NCBI GenBank assembly: GCA_947440875.1 | Contig: CANETG010000104.1 | Location: 1-8,464, forward strand | Reading direction: 5' to 3' | Source of the DNA: Bacteriovoracaceae bacterium | Lineage (GTDB): Bacteria; Bdellovibrionota; Bacteriovoracia; Bacteriovoracales; Bacteriovoracaceae | Length of the DNA stretch: 8,464 nt | Shown here: in pieces, positions 1 through 6,481 of the stretch | How the letters are laid out: each line of letters opens with the position of its first letter | Numbering within the stretch: position 1 is the first letter of the stretch | Position numbers and translations under genes: made by a program | The notes under the pieces: model-generated | Databases searched by the model: none | Seen by the model: only the letters and a program-made list of their open reading frames with translations | What the model was told of the DNA's origin: nothing

Positions 1-274
1 AGGTGACCAAACTCACGTCACTCAAGTGGACGTCGGAAATGATTACTTCGCGAACTACTACAAATTCACCGTCCCGAAAGATAATTTTTTCGTGATGGGT
101 GACAACCGTGACTTCTCCGCCGATTCCCGTCGCTGGGGAACGGTTCCATTCGGGAATATCAAAGGGAAAGCCATTCTCGTTTGGTTCTCTCTTTCAGTGC
201 CATGGCCATGGAGTGAAGACGAGCAGGAATCGTGGAAGTTCCGTCCGTGGAGAATCGGTAAACTGATTGATTAG
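1..274 (+). CDS. lepB: Signal peptidase I, C-terminal part (5' truncated by window)
   Basis: Type I signal peptidase cleaves signal peptides from proteins exported across the inner membrane. The frame is open from base 2 and the gene starts before the window. The visible 90 residues contain the diagnostic box E, GDNRDFSADSRRWGTVP (about bases 98-148), preceded by VPKDNFFVM and followed by the GKA..VWFS strand, as in LepB. The catalytic Ser and Lys lie in earlier boxes and are outside the window, so activity cannot be judged. The GTG at 26 is an internal codon, not a start. The stop TAG (272-274) overlaps the stop of the convergent membrane-protein gene by 4 bp. The family call is firm from box E alone. 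The secreted protein encoded at 5630-6433 has an Ala-X-Ala site that would be a typical substrate. Confidence 0.93.
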   Translation, partial: GDQTHVTQVDVGNDYFANYYKFTVPKDNFFVMGDNRDFSADSRRWGTVPFGNIKGKAILVWFSLSVPWPWSEDEQESWKFRPWRIGKLID

Positions 275-1899
275 AAAAAGGGCATGCGCTTTTTTTCTTT
301 CCACATGTTTGAGAATGTCATGCACTCTTTGAGTTCGTGTTTTTTGCAGTAATCCGGAACAACTTCAGAAAATATAAAATCCCATTCGAACCGTAAATTC
401 GTTTGACTGTACTTCTGATTGAAATCCCGGAGAATATCTTCCAGCTCCTCTTTTCGGTCCTTTTTCACAAGGTAGGCGGCAAAAAGTGCCAAAGCGTAAT
501 AGTGCTTCAGTGAAAGTTCCCGGAGCATAGACTCCCGATAGACTGGATCAATATCTTCCTCAAAATAATAAATCATCGTTTGCAGGACAAATTTCTTTTG
601 CCTCATAGCAGGGCTATCTTCTGGATTTGAACTCAGGCATCGCTCAACCTGAAGGTAATCGTAAAGTTCGTTCGGGAGCGATTTCCCACTCATGTAGGTC
701 CGTATGGAGTACATGGCTGCGTTCGAGCAGTTCGGATTAGCTTCATAGCTGCGCTGATAAAAGAGAACGGAATCTTTCCACATGCGATTCTGTGTGAATG
801 TAAAAATACTCCAAAAAAGGATCAAGGGTACTAGGGCGAAGTTCCATTTATTTATTCGTTCTGCAAAGAGATGAAAGAGAACGATGAAAAAGCCAACTCC
901 CGGAAAAAGAACGTACGGGTCATAATAAATGTCAGGGGAACTCAGTGTGACGACGAGATGAACCCCAGCGAAAGCTGTCCAGGTCTTCACATCGACATCC
1001 AATTTTCTTTTGAGGATTAACCAACCAAGAAAAGCGATAAAAGCAACGATCCCAAGATACGACTCAAGACCATATTCGTAAAAGAAGCTCAAATTGTAGG
1101 GGAAGATGATCTGTTTAAACTGAAGTCCGAGGCTCAAGAGGGAATGGCCAATTTCGAACGTATTGACCTTTCTTGGGTAGACTTCAAGAAATCTGAAGCT
1201 CGTTTTATAATAGGCCCAATTAATTCCGAGGATCAGGACCATGATCGAAAAGAGAATGGTGAAGAGCTTTCGTTTTCCTTTAGCTGCAGAAGTGGGATGC
1301 ATAAAGCTTGTCAGTAATGCCCAAACTGGCCACGCCATGGAAATGGGAAGTGAAAGAACAGAAAGACAGTAAAAGATGACAATCAGGAAGGGATTTTTCC
1401 CATTCCGAAGCCACAACAGAAAGTAGCGCGTCGCCAGAAGCGTGAAGAGGAAGGCTAGAATATGTTTCCGGGCAATTCCCCAATTAATGGTTTGGAGAAA
1501 TATGGGATAAACAGAGATCGCATACACCAGAAGAGTTGAAGAAGTTCTCTTTAAACGGGGGAGTTGCTCCTCCAGAATTCGTAAAAGGACCAGGCATGCG
1601 CACCACCAGAGCAGGCAGTTAAAGAGGATCGTGACGATGAGTCCGAATTCACTAAAGACATAAATATCAGCAAAAAATGTCAGATCGCGGACGGGCTGAA
1701 AATCAAATGTCTCAAAATCGGCCAGAAGGGTAAGATACTCCACCAAACCCGAAATTTTCTCCAGAAGGGGGTAAATCAATCCGGCATCTGGATTCTCGAT
1801 TTGATAGGGTACGAGGATATTCCCGTGTGCCAGCAGAATGAGAAGAAGCAGTACTGCCTGCGGAAAATATTTTCCCGAGAAAAATTTGTCCAAGCTCAT
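271..1899 (-). CDS. Polytopic membrane protein, TMTC/PMT-like (GT-C glycosyltransferase-like)
   Basis: This 542-residue protein has an N-terminal hydrophobic segment (about 12-30), then roughly nine or ten further membrane segments up to about 370, then a soluble C-terminal region of about 170 residues. Several stretches resemble TMTC-type O-mannosyltransferases and related bacterial GT-C/TPR proteins: FQPVRDLTFFADIY (67-80), like the family's 'yRPl.nltf' motif; INWGIARKHILAFLFTLLA (138-156), like 'vaWi.gRkdlLa.lF'; DIYYDPYVLFPGVGF (323-337), like 'eRYlYlPsvGf'; and NRMWKDSVLFYQRSYEANPN (371-390), like the junction to the TPR domain. The C-terminal part would then be a degenerate TPR-like helical region. 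Such enzymes use lipid-linked sugars at the outer face of the inner membrane. The substrate cannot be read here, and the usual acidic catalytic motif near the N-terminus is not clear (ENPDAG, 35-40, is a candidate), so the protein may not be an active transferase. The ATG at 1899 is 24 bp after the mutS2 stop, suggesting co-transcription. No good Shine-Dalgarno is visible; GATGGG touches the start. Confidence 0.6.
   Translation of the reverse strand: MSLDKFFSGKYFPQAVLLLLILLAHGNILVPYQIENPDAGLIYPLLEKISGLVEYLTLLADFETFDFQPVRDLTFFADIYVFSEFGLIVTILFNCLLWWCACLVLLRILEEQLPRLKRTSSTLLVYAISVYPIFLQTINWGIARKHILAFLFTLLATRYFLLWLRNGKNPFLIVIFYCLSVLSLPISMAWPVWALLTSFMHPTSAAKGKRKLFTILFSIMVLILGINWAYYKTSFRFLEVYPRKVNTFEIGHSLLSLGLQFKQIIFPYNLSFFYEYGLESYLGIVAFIAFLGWLILKRKLDVDVKTWTAFAGVHLVVTLSSPDIYYDPYVLFPGVGFFIVLFHLFAERINKWNFALVPLILFWSIFTFTQNRMWKDSVLFYQRSYEANPNCSNAAMYSIRTYMSGKSLPNELYDYLQVERCLSSNPEDSPAMRQKKFVLQTMIYYFEEDIDPVYRESMLRELSLKHYYALALFAAYLVKKDRKEELEDILRDFNQKYSQTNLRFEWDFIFSEVVPDYCKKHELKECMTFSNMWKEKKRMPFF
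275..300. terminator. Possible bidirectional terminator at the convergent gene ends
   Basis: AAAAAG (275-280) can pair with CTTTTT (289-294). Inside are a G-G mismatch and the palindrome GCATGC (282-287). On the plus strand the structure runs into a T-rich run (290-300); on the minus strand it runs into CTTTTTCT. It begins directly after the lepB stop and lies within the last codons of the minus-strand gene. The stem is AT-rich and broken by a mismatch, so it is a weak intrinsic terminator at best. Its position between two converging genes is the main support. Confidence 0.4.
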
Positions 1900-1923
1900 C
1901 CCATCATCTTAGTGGAATATAAT

Positions 1924-4290
1924 TTAATTTAAAGTAATTTTTGTTTCGCCGTCGTTCCCACTTTCCGGCAATTCACTCTTAAAATCTCGCGATTTCTTAA
2001 GAAAGTCTCTTAACCAGTTTTTGAGGATGCCGTCTCCGTGGCCATGAATGACACTGATGTAGGGAACGTCCCCTGAAAGAAGATCTCCGAGGGCTTGCTC
2101 CACGAAAGATTGGCATTCGGAGAGTCGCATTCCTCTCACATCGAGTTCTACCTGAGCATTCCGTGTCTTATTGTAACTTACTGTGACCTGTCCAGGGGGA
2201 AGCGAGTTTTTCGTGCGGATCAGGGTCGTTACGGGGACCGTGATCTTGATGGGACCTTTGGCTATCATCACTTCCTGTTTGCGCACATCCACCTTGTGAA
2301 CCGTGAAATCTTTTTTCATCGTCAGTGAGTGTACGACATCACCTGGATTAAGTTCGCTCGCAGTGAGATTGCCCTGTGGAACTTCAGTCCTAGTCTCGAC
2401 TTGTTCACCGACAATTTTTTTGAGATCCGTGTGAAGTGAAAATCCCTTTTCATCGATCCTTCGGGTTTTCACAATTTCTTTTCTTCTGGCCTCTTCGACC
2501 AGGGTTCGTGCCTCGTGAAGAATCCGGTCAACTTCCTTTTTTGCTCTTTGGATCTCATCCTGAAGCCTGAGATTAAGGACTCCTTCCATCGCCCCTTTTT
2601 GATTTTTCAATTCCGTTTCGTGCTGACGATTTGTCGTCAGGAGATGATCGAGTTCAATCTGCTTTTCCGTCACTCGCATCAGGAGAGTTTCATAGCTCAC
2701 ATTTTTCTGGGTGAGCTGGGAAAGTGCGCGATCGGGAATCTCTTTGGCAGCCGCATTCTTCCGAGCGAGAATACGGAAAATCTCAATTGCCATCGAACTC
2801 CCGGGAGTTCCCCAGATGATTTTATAAGTCGGCCGCATGTTCTTGGTATCAAAACCGACGTGACACGAAATGTAGTGGCGATTCTGATGAATCAAGGTTT
2901 TAAACATCTGGTGATGGGTAGAAACAATGATGTGACATTGAGCTCTTGTGTGAAGCTCATCAAAATACGCCATAGAAAGGGCTGACGCCTCATCCGAGGA
3001 TGTCGAATTAAAAATTTCATCGATGAGAATAAGATTCGTCGGGAGAATATTCTCCATGAGCTCAATGTAGTTTTTTACTTCACCAGAAAATGAACTGAGA
3101 CCTGACTTGAGATCCTGGAGATCATCACCAAAATAAAATAATCCGTCATAGGGGTAAAGCTCAGCTTCACGGGCGGGGACATAGTGACCATGAAAAAACA
3201 TGAGATAAGACAGAGCGACAGATTTTAAAAAAACAGTTTTACCACCCGTGTTGGGACCAGAGATCACAATCCCGCTATCGCTATCGCGACATTCCACATC
3301 GTTTTTCACAGCATTTTTAATAAGCGGGTGAAATAAAGAACTGAATCGAAATCCCGGTCTTTCTCGAAGTGTTGGTCTCTCTAAATGATGATGTGTCGCA
3401 AAGGCAGATTTGGCCAAATAGAAATCGATCCGAAGCATCTGCTCGTGCAAAAGGTTTAGGAGTTCTGAAAAAGAGGCAAAGCCCTGAGAAAATTTCAGGG
3501 CAAGTTGGTTGATGATTTCATCTATTTTAGCAATAAGCTCCATGCGCTTATTGCAAGCGTCACGAACAATAAAAGGCTCTACAAAAAGAGTTGAACCCGA
3601 CTCCGAGCGCGAAACAATTAATCCTAATTCTGATCGATAAGAATCTGATCTGACGGGAACGACATAACGATCATAATGAATATCATAACTATTATATTGA
3701 AGAGCCTTTTGGTGAGTGGGTTCATTGATCCATTCCTGAACTGTTTTCCGGATACGATCTTCTAGTTCTCGTAAACGCCTCGTGAACTCCGAAAGTTCCG
3801 GATGGCGATCAAGATGGAGTTCTCCATCCGTATCCACGAGATGACGAAATTCTTTAAGCACTTTACGTTGAATCTCAATGTGATCCTGCTCTTTGATCAT
3901 TTCAAATTCGGGCAGAGGAAGCTTGGGAAAGTCATTGCGAATGAATCCCCCCCCCTCGGCCAGTAAGGCCACCTTATTCAGTTCGTTAAAATTTAAAGAC
4001 CCACTTTTCGATAAGTGCGATAGATATTTTTTTAATGACTCATCAGACGGAAGACGCGAGAGGATTTGGATGAGGATCTGTCTCTGGTCGTCTGAAATAT
4101 GTTTTAGGTATTGAGAAACTTTATGTAATTCATTCTCAAGTCCTCTTGGGTCTCCAGCGAAAACGGTCTCAATAACAGACTTCTTATTCGATTCAAAATA
4201 AGCAAACTGAGATATAATACTGCAGAGAGTATCCCATTCCACTTGCGAATGATGGATTGAGCCAAAATGATTAATAAGATTGATGGTCAT
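1924..4290 (-). CDS. mutS2: MutS2 (RqcU-like) ATPase with C-terminal Smr domain
   Basis: The protein has 788 residues, close to B. subtilis MutS2. In B. subtilis MutS2 acts on collided ribosomes; in other species it has been linked to suppression of recombination. In order (numbering from ATG 4290): an N-terminal helical region beginning HSQVEWDTL, matching the family's 'LEFdkiL' start; the core motif RYVVPVRSDSYRSELG (208-223) with GSTLFVEP (232-239); Walker A GPNTGGKT (345-352); Walker B LILIDE (420-425); STHH (457-460); a charged coiled coil (about 532-612); a KOW-like segment starting LNPGDVV (647-653); and an Smr domain with LDVRG (716-720) and HGHGDG (749-754). The loop after Walker B is FNSTSSDEASALS rather than the usual GAGTDPxEGAALA. 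A TTG at 4299 would add three residues; I chose the ATG because it abuts the divergent start and needs no rare codon. The coding strand carries nine consecutive Gs near codons 113-115. Likely transcribed with the downstream membrane-protein gene. Confidence 0.93.
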   Translation of the reverse strand: MTINLINHFGSIHHSQVEWDTLCSIISQFAYFESNKKSVIETVFAGDPRGLENELHKVSQYLKHISDDQRQILIQILSRLPSDESLKKYLSHLSKSGSLNFNELNKVALLAEGGGFIRNDFPKLPLPEFEMIKEQDHIEIQRKVLKEFRHLVDTDGELHLDRHPELSEFTRRLRELEDRIRKTVQEWINEPTHQKALQYNSYDIHYDRYVVPVRSDSYRSELGLIVSRSESGSTLFVEPFIVRDACNKRMELIAKIDEIINQLALKFSQGFASFSELLNLLHEQMLRIDFYLAKSAFATHHHLERPTLRERPGFRFSSLFHPLIKNAVKNDVECRDSDSGIVISGPNTGGKTVFLKSVALSYLMFFHGHYVPAREAELYPYDGLFYFGDDLQDLKSGLSSFSGEVKNYIELMENILPTNLILIDEIFNSTSSDEASALSMAYFDELHTRAQCHIIVSTHHQMFKTLIHQNRHYISCHVGFDTKNMRPTYKIIWGTPGSSMAIEIFRILARKNAAAKEIPDRALSQLTQKNVSYETLLMRVTEKQIELDHLLTTNRQHETELKNQKGAMEGVLNLRLQDEIQRAKKEVDRILHEARTLVEEARRKEIVKTRRIDEKGFSLHTDLKKIVGEQVETRTEVPQGNLTASELNPGDVVHSLTMKKDFTVHKVDVRKQEVMIAKGPIKITVPVTTLIRTKNSLPPGQVTVSYNKTRNAQVELDVRGMRLSECQSFVEQALGDLLSGDVPYISVIHGHGDGILKNWLRDFLKKSRDFKSELPESGNDGETKITLN
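3481..3501 (-). other. Intragenic hairpin within mutS2
   Basis: GCCCTGA (3481-3487) and TCAGGGC (3495-3501) are a perfect 7-bp inverted repeat. The stem extends by a G-T and an A-T pair to a three-base loop. On the mutS2 strand it is followed by TTTGCCTCTTTTTC, so it loosely resembles an intrinsic terminator, but the T run is interrupted and it lies within an intact conserved gene. It may be chance. Confidence 0.3.
3947..3955 (-). repeat. Nine-G homopolymer in the mutS2 coding strand
   Basis: The plus strand reads nine Cs in a row (3947-3955), giving GAG GGG GGG GGA, Glu-Gly-Gly-Gly, on the coding strand. It is the longest mononucleotide run of G or C that I see in the window. It falls in the first sixth of mutS2, ahead of the ATPase domain. 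Gain or loss of one base would shift the frame before every functional domain. It could be a slippage site or an assembly-sensitive spot; the open frame as given is intact. Confidence 0.9.
4192..4218 (+). promoter_or_regulatory. Candidate promoter for the NFACT gene, inside mutS2
   Basis: A perfect -10 hexamer TATAAT is at 4213-4218. The best -35 match is TTCAAA at 4192-4197, four of six bases, with a short 15-bp spacer. Transcription would start near 4225, giving a leader of about 65 nt before ATG 4291. The element lies in the first codons of mutS2 on the opposite strand, as it must if the two genes have no intergenic DNA. A single good hexamer in AT-rich DNA is weak evidence. Confidence 0.35.
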
Positions 4291-4293
4291 ATG
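4288..4293. other. Abutting divergent start codons (CATATG)
   Basis: The palindrome CATATG holds the minus-strand ATG of mutS2 (4290-4288) and the plus-strand ATG of the NFACT gene (4291-4293) with nothing between them. Both choices fit family N-termini: mutS2 reaches its conserved VEWD segment within 20 residues, and the NFACT protein has 21 residues before its GG, as against 20 in B. subtilis RqcH as I recall it. Slightly longer alternatives exist (TTG 4299 for mutS2, ATG 4267 for NFACT) and would make the genes overlap. Confidence 0.65.
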
Positions 4294-5628
4294 ATTCAAT
4301 ACTACCGAGATTTAGAGTCCCAAGTAAAAGCTATTCAAACTGCTGACCTCATTGGAGGTCAGATTCAAAAGTTGTACAGTACCGCTTTCTTTGTCAGTCT
4401 TTCCATCCGAGTGCCTGGAAAAACGAAAGTGATCTATCTGGGACGGGGTTCAGGAATCGAAGGCGTTTGGTTGGATGAAATCCCCCCTGCCTCTGCCCTG
4501 AGGAGAAAAGATAATTTTCTTGAGTACCTCAGGCGCCATCTCAGCTCTTGTACTTTTTTAGGCCTAGAGATGGACGCAAATGACCGGATCGTTAAGCTCG
4601 ATTATCAGAAATTTGGCATGAAACAGTCCCTCCTTCTTTTGTGGAAGGCGCGGAAGGTTTATTTTGTGCACTCGTACCGAGAGTCTCCTGACGGACAGCT
4701 CAAAATTCTTATGAGCTGGAAGAATCGTCCTGTTTCGGCTTCCGAAGAAGTGACGGATTTGTATGCATGTTTTGATGAAATTGGACGAAGGTCGGATCTG
4801 AAGCATGACATAGTTTCAAAACAAATGCTTTCAGCCCAGGCGATTCTTGCCAACGAAGAAGAAGCCGCAAACATGAAAGCGGGTCACTTTAAACCAGGTT
4901 TTCTTGAGAGAAAAAAGGGAAAAATTGAAGAAGATATATCGAAAGCTCGGCAGTGGGAAAAAATTCAGGACCTGCTGAACCAGGGTGACTCACTCGACCA
5001 TATTTATGAACTCAAAGTGGGTGATCATAAAATTAAATTTGAAGGTGAACTCAACGCCTTTGAGCGGCGAAATCTTCTGTTCCAAAAGATTAAAAAACTA
5101 AAGAAGGGAGAAACTATCCTGAGTGAGCGTCTCGGGGTCGTCAATCGCACCATAGAAGAAAAGCCCAAGTCAGATCAAAAAGTCAGCACTCTTCCGATGA
5201 CTAAAATAGCCTGGGGCGAAGAAGCGACAACGTCATTAATTTCTGAAAAAGTATCCGATGAAGCAGATGACTTTAAAGTTTATGTCACTCCGAACTGCCA
5301 AATAGCAGTAGGAAAATCAGCTAAAGGAAATGACCAACTCCGATCAAAGTGGGCCGGAAAAGAAGATACCTGGCTTCACCTCGACGGTTTAAAGAGTGCC
5401 CATGTGATTATTCGTATGAGTGCGGGACTTCCGTCAACGGAGGAGATGAATCTGGCGGCGTCTATACTTGCCCATTTTTCTCACTTTAAAAGTGATTGGG
5501 TGCCAGTTATTTTTACCCAGGTGAAAAATCTGAAAGGTGTCTCCGGTGTCGCTGGTATGGTAACATACAAGAAAGAAAAACACCTGCGATGTCCCATTGT
5601 CGACATCTCCACTTTTATTCAGGAATAG
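4291..5628 (+). CDS. NFACT-family (RqcH/Rqc2-like) ribosome quality control protein, short form
   Basis: NFACT proteins bind the 50S subunit carrying a stalled peptidyl-tRNA. Bacterial RqcH recruits tRNA-Ala and adds C-terminal alanine tails. Numbering from ATG 4291 (445 residues): an NFACT-N-like region (about 1-150) with GGQIQKLY (22-29) and an ANDRIV motif whose Asp-Arg are residues 98-99, matching the functionally important Asp-Arg of RqcH; a middle coiled-coil region with a small beta insert (about 205-295, ERKKGKIEED to KIKKLKKGE); and an NFACT-R domain (about 328-435) with VGKSAKGNDQLR, DTWLHLDGLKSAHVIIR and VPVIFTQVKNLKG. B. subtilis RqcH is about 570 residues, and I see no clear helix-hairpin-helix segment between the N and coiled-coil regions. 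ATG 4267 would add eight residues inside mutS2, with a weak TTGAG before it; neither start has a strong ribosome site. It is divergent from mutS2, a known functional partner. Family assignment is strong; alanine-tailing activity is inference. Confidence 0.85.
   Translation: MIQYYRDLESQVKAIQTADLIGGQIQKLYSTAFFVSLSIRVPGKTKVIYLGRGSGIEGVWLDEIPPASALRRKDNFLEYLRRHLSSCTFLGLEMDANDRIVKLDYQKFGMKQSLLLLWKARKVYFVHSYRESPDGQLKILMSWKNRPVSASEEVTDLYACFDEIGRRSDLKHDIVSKQMLSAQAILANEEEAANMKAGHFKPGFLERKKGKIEEDISKARQWEKIQDLLNQGDSLDHIYELKVGDHKIKFEGELNAFERRNLLFQKIKKLKKGETILSERLGVVNRTIEEKPKSDQKVSTLPMTKIAWGEEATTSLISEKVSDEADDFKVYVTPNCQIAVGKSAKGNDQLRSKWAGKEDTWLHLDGLKSAHVIIRMSAGLPSTEEMNLAASILAHFSHFKSDWVPVIFTQVKNLKGVSGVAGMVTYKKEKHLRCPIVDISTFIQE
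4299..4328 (-). promoter_or_regulatory. Candidate near-leaderless mutS2 promoter, inside the NFACT gene
   Basis: On the minus strand TTTACT (4328-4323) and TAGTAT (4304-4299) are separated by 18 bp. Each matches four of six bases of the sigma70 consensus. The expected transcription start is about 4292, next to ATG 4290, so the mutS2 transcript would be essentially leaderless. This agrees with the lack of a Shine-Dalgarno before that ATG. It is inferred from hexamer similarity only. Confidence 0.3.
4343..4362. repeat. Perfect 8-bp inverted repeat at the divergent junction
   Basis: CTGACCTC (4343-4350), loop ATTG, GAGGTCAG (4355-4362). It lies about 50-70 bp inside the NFACT gene and the same distance upstream of mutS2, just beyond the candidate mutS2 -35. 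It could be an operator or an RNA hairpin early in the NFACT message. It also encodes part of the conserved LIGGQIQ stretch, so the codons are constrained and the symmetry may be incidental. Confidence 0.4.
5621..5624 (+). promoter_or_regulatory. Shine-Dalgarno AGGA deciding the 5630 start
   Basis: AGGA lies in the last sense codons of the NFACT gene, five bases before ATG 5630. It favours this start over ATG 5597, which would sit upstream of the signal peptide and overlap the NFACT gene. Only one base separates the NFACT stop (TAG, 5626-5628) from the ATG, so translation is probably coupled. Confidence 0.75.
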
Positions 5629-5629
5629 T

Positions 5630-6433
5630 ATGAAAATTATTTTCGGATTATGGATAGTTCTCACGACATCAACGGCCCTTGCTCAAGCTCCGGCCACGTA
5701 CTTTTCTCTCTTCGATAGAAAAATTTATTCGTTAAAAAATAAGGGCGTTCGTGACTTCTCTGTCGACATGACCAGTGCCAAACTTCTCGATCAGGTGAAT
5801 GAACAGAAAATATTTGGTAAAGTGAAAGAGCTCGTTTTTCGCATCCACTGGACTCTGTCTCCAGAAAGACTTGCGGTAGATGTCATTGGTTTACCGGAAG
5901 GGTTTTTGGAAGCCAAAAGTCAGTTGCGAGCACTCGCGATGCCTCTCCTTGATAGTTTATTGCCGATGACTGTTGAGCAAAGATTTCCGAATTACAAAAT
6001 GACTCCAGGCAAAGCTCCACGTGAGTTTATTGCGACAGATAGCTCGGGCCTTGCTCCCATTCCATCTTACATCTTGAAGTTTGATGATCAAGATAGGCTG
6101 TCTGAGATTGTAGGAAACAAGCCACTGGGGAGCTGGAATATGAACTGGATTTACGAAAAGAAGAATTTCTCGGAGGGAAGAGCTGTGATTGGCCAAGTCG
6201 TTGTGACTAATAACGAGGGTGGCCAGATTATTAAGTCGACGAGAAAATTAAGCTATGGATCCTCTCAGGGTGTGGGTGTTCTTACCGAAGTCACTCTTGC
6301 TGTTGAGCAACAGGGCGACAAACTAATTAGGAGTGAAGAAAGCATCGAATTTAAAAACTATAAAATCAATACCGGTGAAGGCTTGCGCTACTTCTTGGGA
6401 GACACTCCTCCGGCGACTCAAACGAACCCTTAA
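5630..6433 (+). CDS. Secreted protein of unknown function
   Basis: 267 residues. The N-terminus is a classical Sec signal peptide: MK, a hydrophobic core (IIFGLWIVLTT), and a likely signal peptidase I site after Ala-Leu-Ala (residue 18). There is no lipobox cysteine, so the mature protein of about 249 residues should be periplasmic or released. I do not recognise a family. The sequence looks rich in beta strands and has GVRDFSVDM near the mature N-terminus, FDDQDRLSEIVG in the middle, and SIEFKNYKINTGEG near the end. That pattern is loosely like LolA-type lipid- or lipoprotein-binding folds, but this is only an impression. No catalytic motif, repeat or membrane anchor is visible. It starts one base after the NFACT stop with its own Shine-Dalgarno, so the two genes form an operon although one product is cytosolic and the other exported. 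I see no terminator after it. Confidence 0.8.
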   Translation: MKIIFGLWIVLTTSTALAQAPATYFSLFDRKIYSLKNKGVRDFSVDMTSAKLLDQVNEQKIFGKVKELVFRIHWTLSPERLAVDVIGLPEGFLEAKSQLRALAMPLLDSLLPMTVEQRFPNYKMTPGKAPREFIATDSSGLAPIPSYILKFDDQDRLSEIVGNKPLGSWNMNWIYEKKNFSEGRAVIGQVVVTNNEGGQIIKSTRKLSYGSSQGVGVLTEVTLAVEQQGDKLIRSEESIEFKNYKINTGEGLRYFLGDTPPATQTNP

Positions 6434-6481
6434 CCGACTCTTTCGCTTCAATGAAATTCTCGCTTCGTGTGATGCTTCTGC

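Noticed and set aside
26..28. GTG as the start of a small 82-residue protein
   Set aside because: The frame is open to the window edge upstream, and the downstream sequence is box E of signal peptidase I, so this is an internal codon of a truncated lepB.
1993..2004. 12-bp palindrome TTTCTTAAGAAA
   Set aside because: It lies in the Smr-domain codons of mutS2, is made of common Phe-Leu-Lys-Lys codons, and has no flanking structure that would suggest a site.
2515..2985. 156-codon open frame on the plus strand, antisense to mutS2
   Set aside because: It lies entirely within the conserved ATPase and coiled-coil part of mutS2. Its product has no recognisable domain, and it has no Shine-Dalgarno or promoter of note.
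4564..4874. Two overlapping minus-strand open frames inside the NFACT gene
   Set aside because: They mirror the NFACT-N and middle-region codons, have no family resemblance, and have no initiation signals.
6434..6481. Possible terminator after the secreted-protein gene
   Set aside because: No GC-rich hairpin followed by a T run could be found; only scattered CGCTTC-like words.
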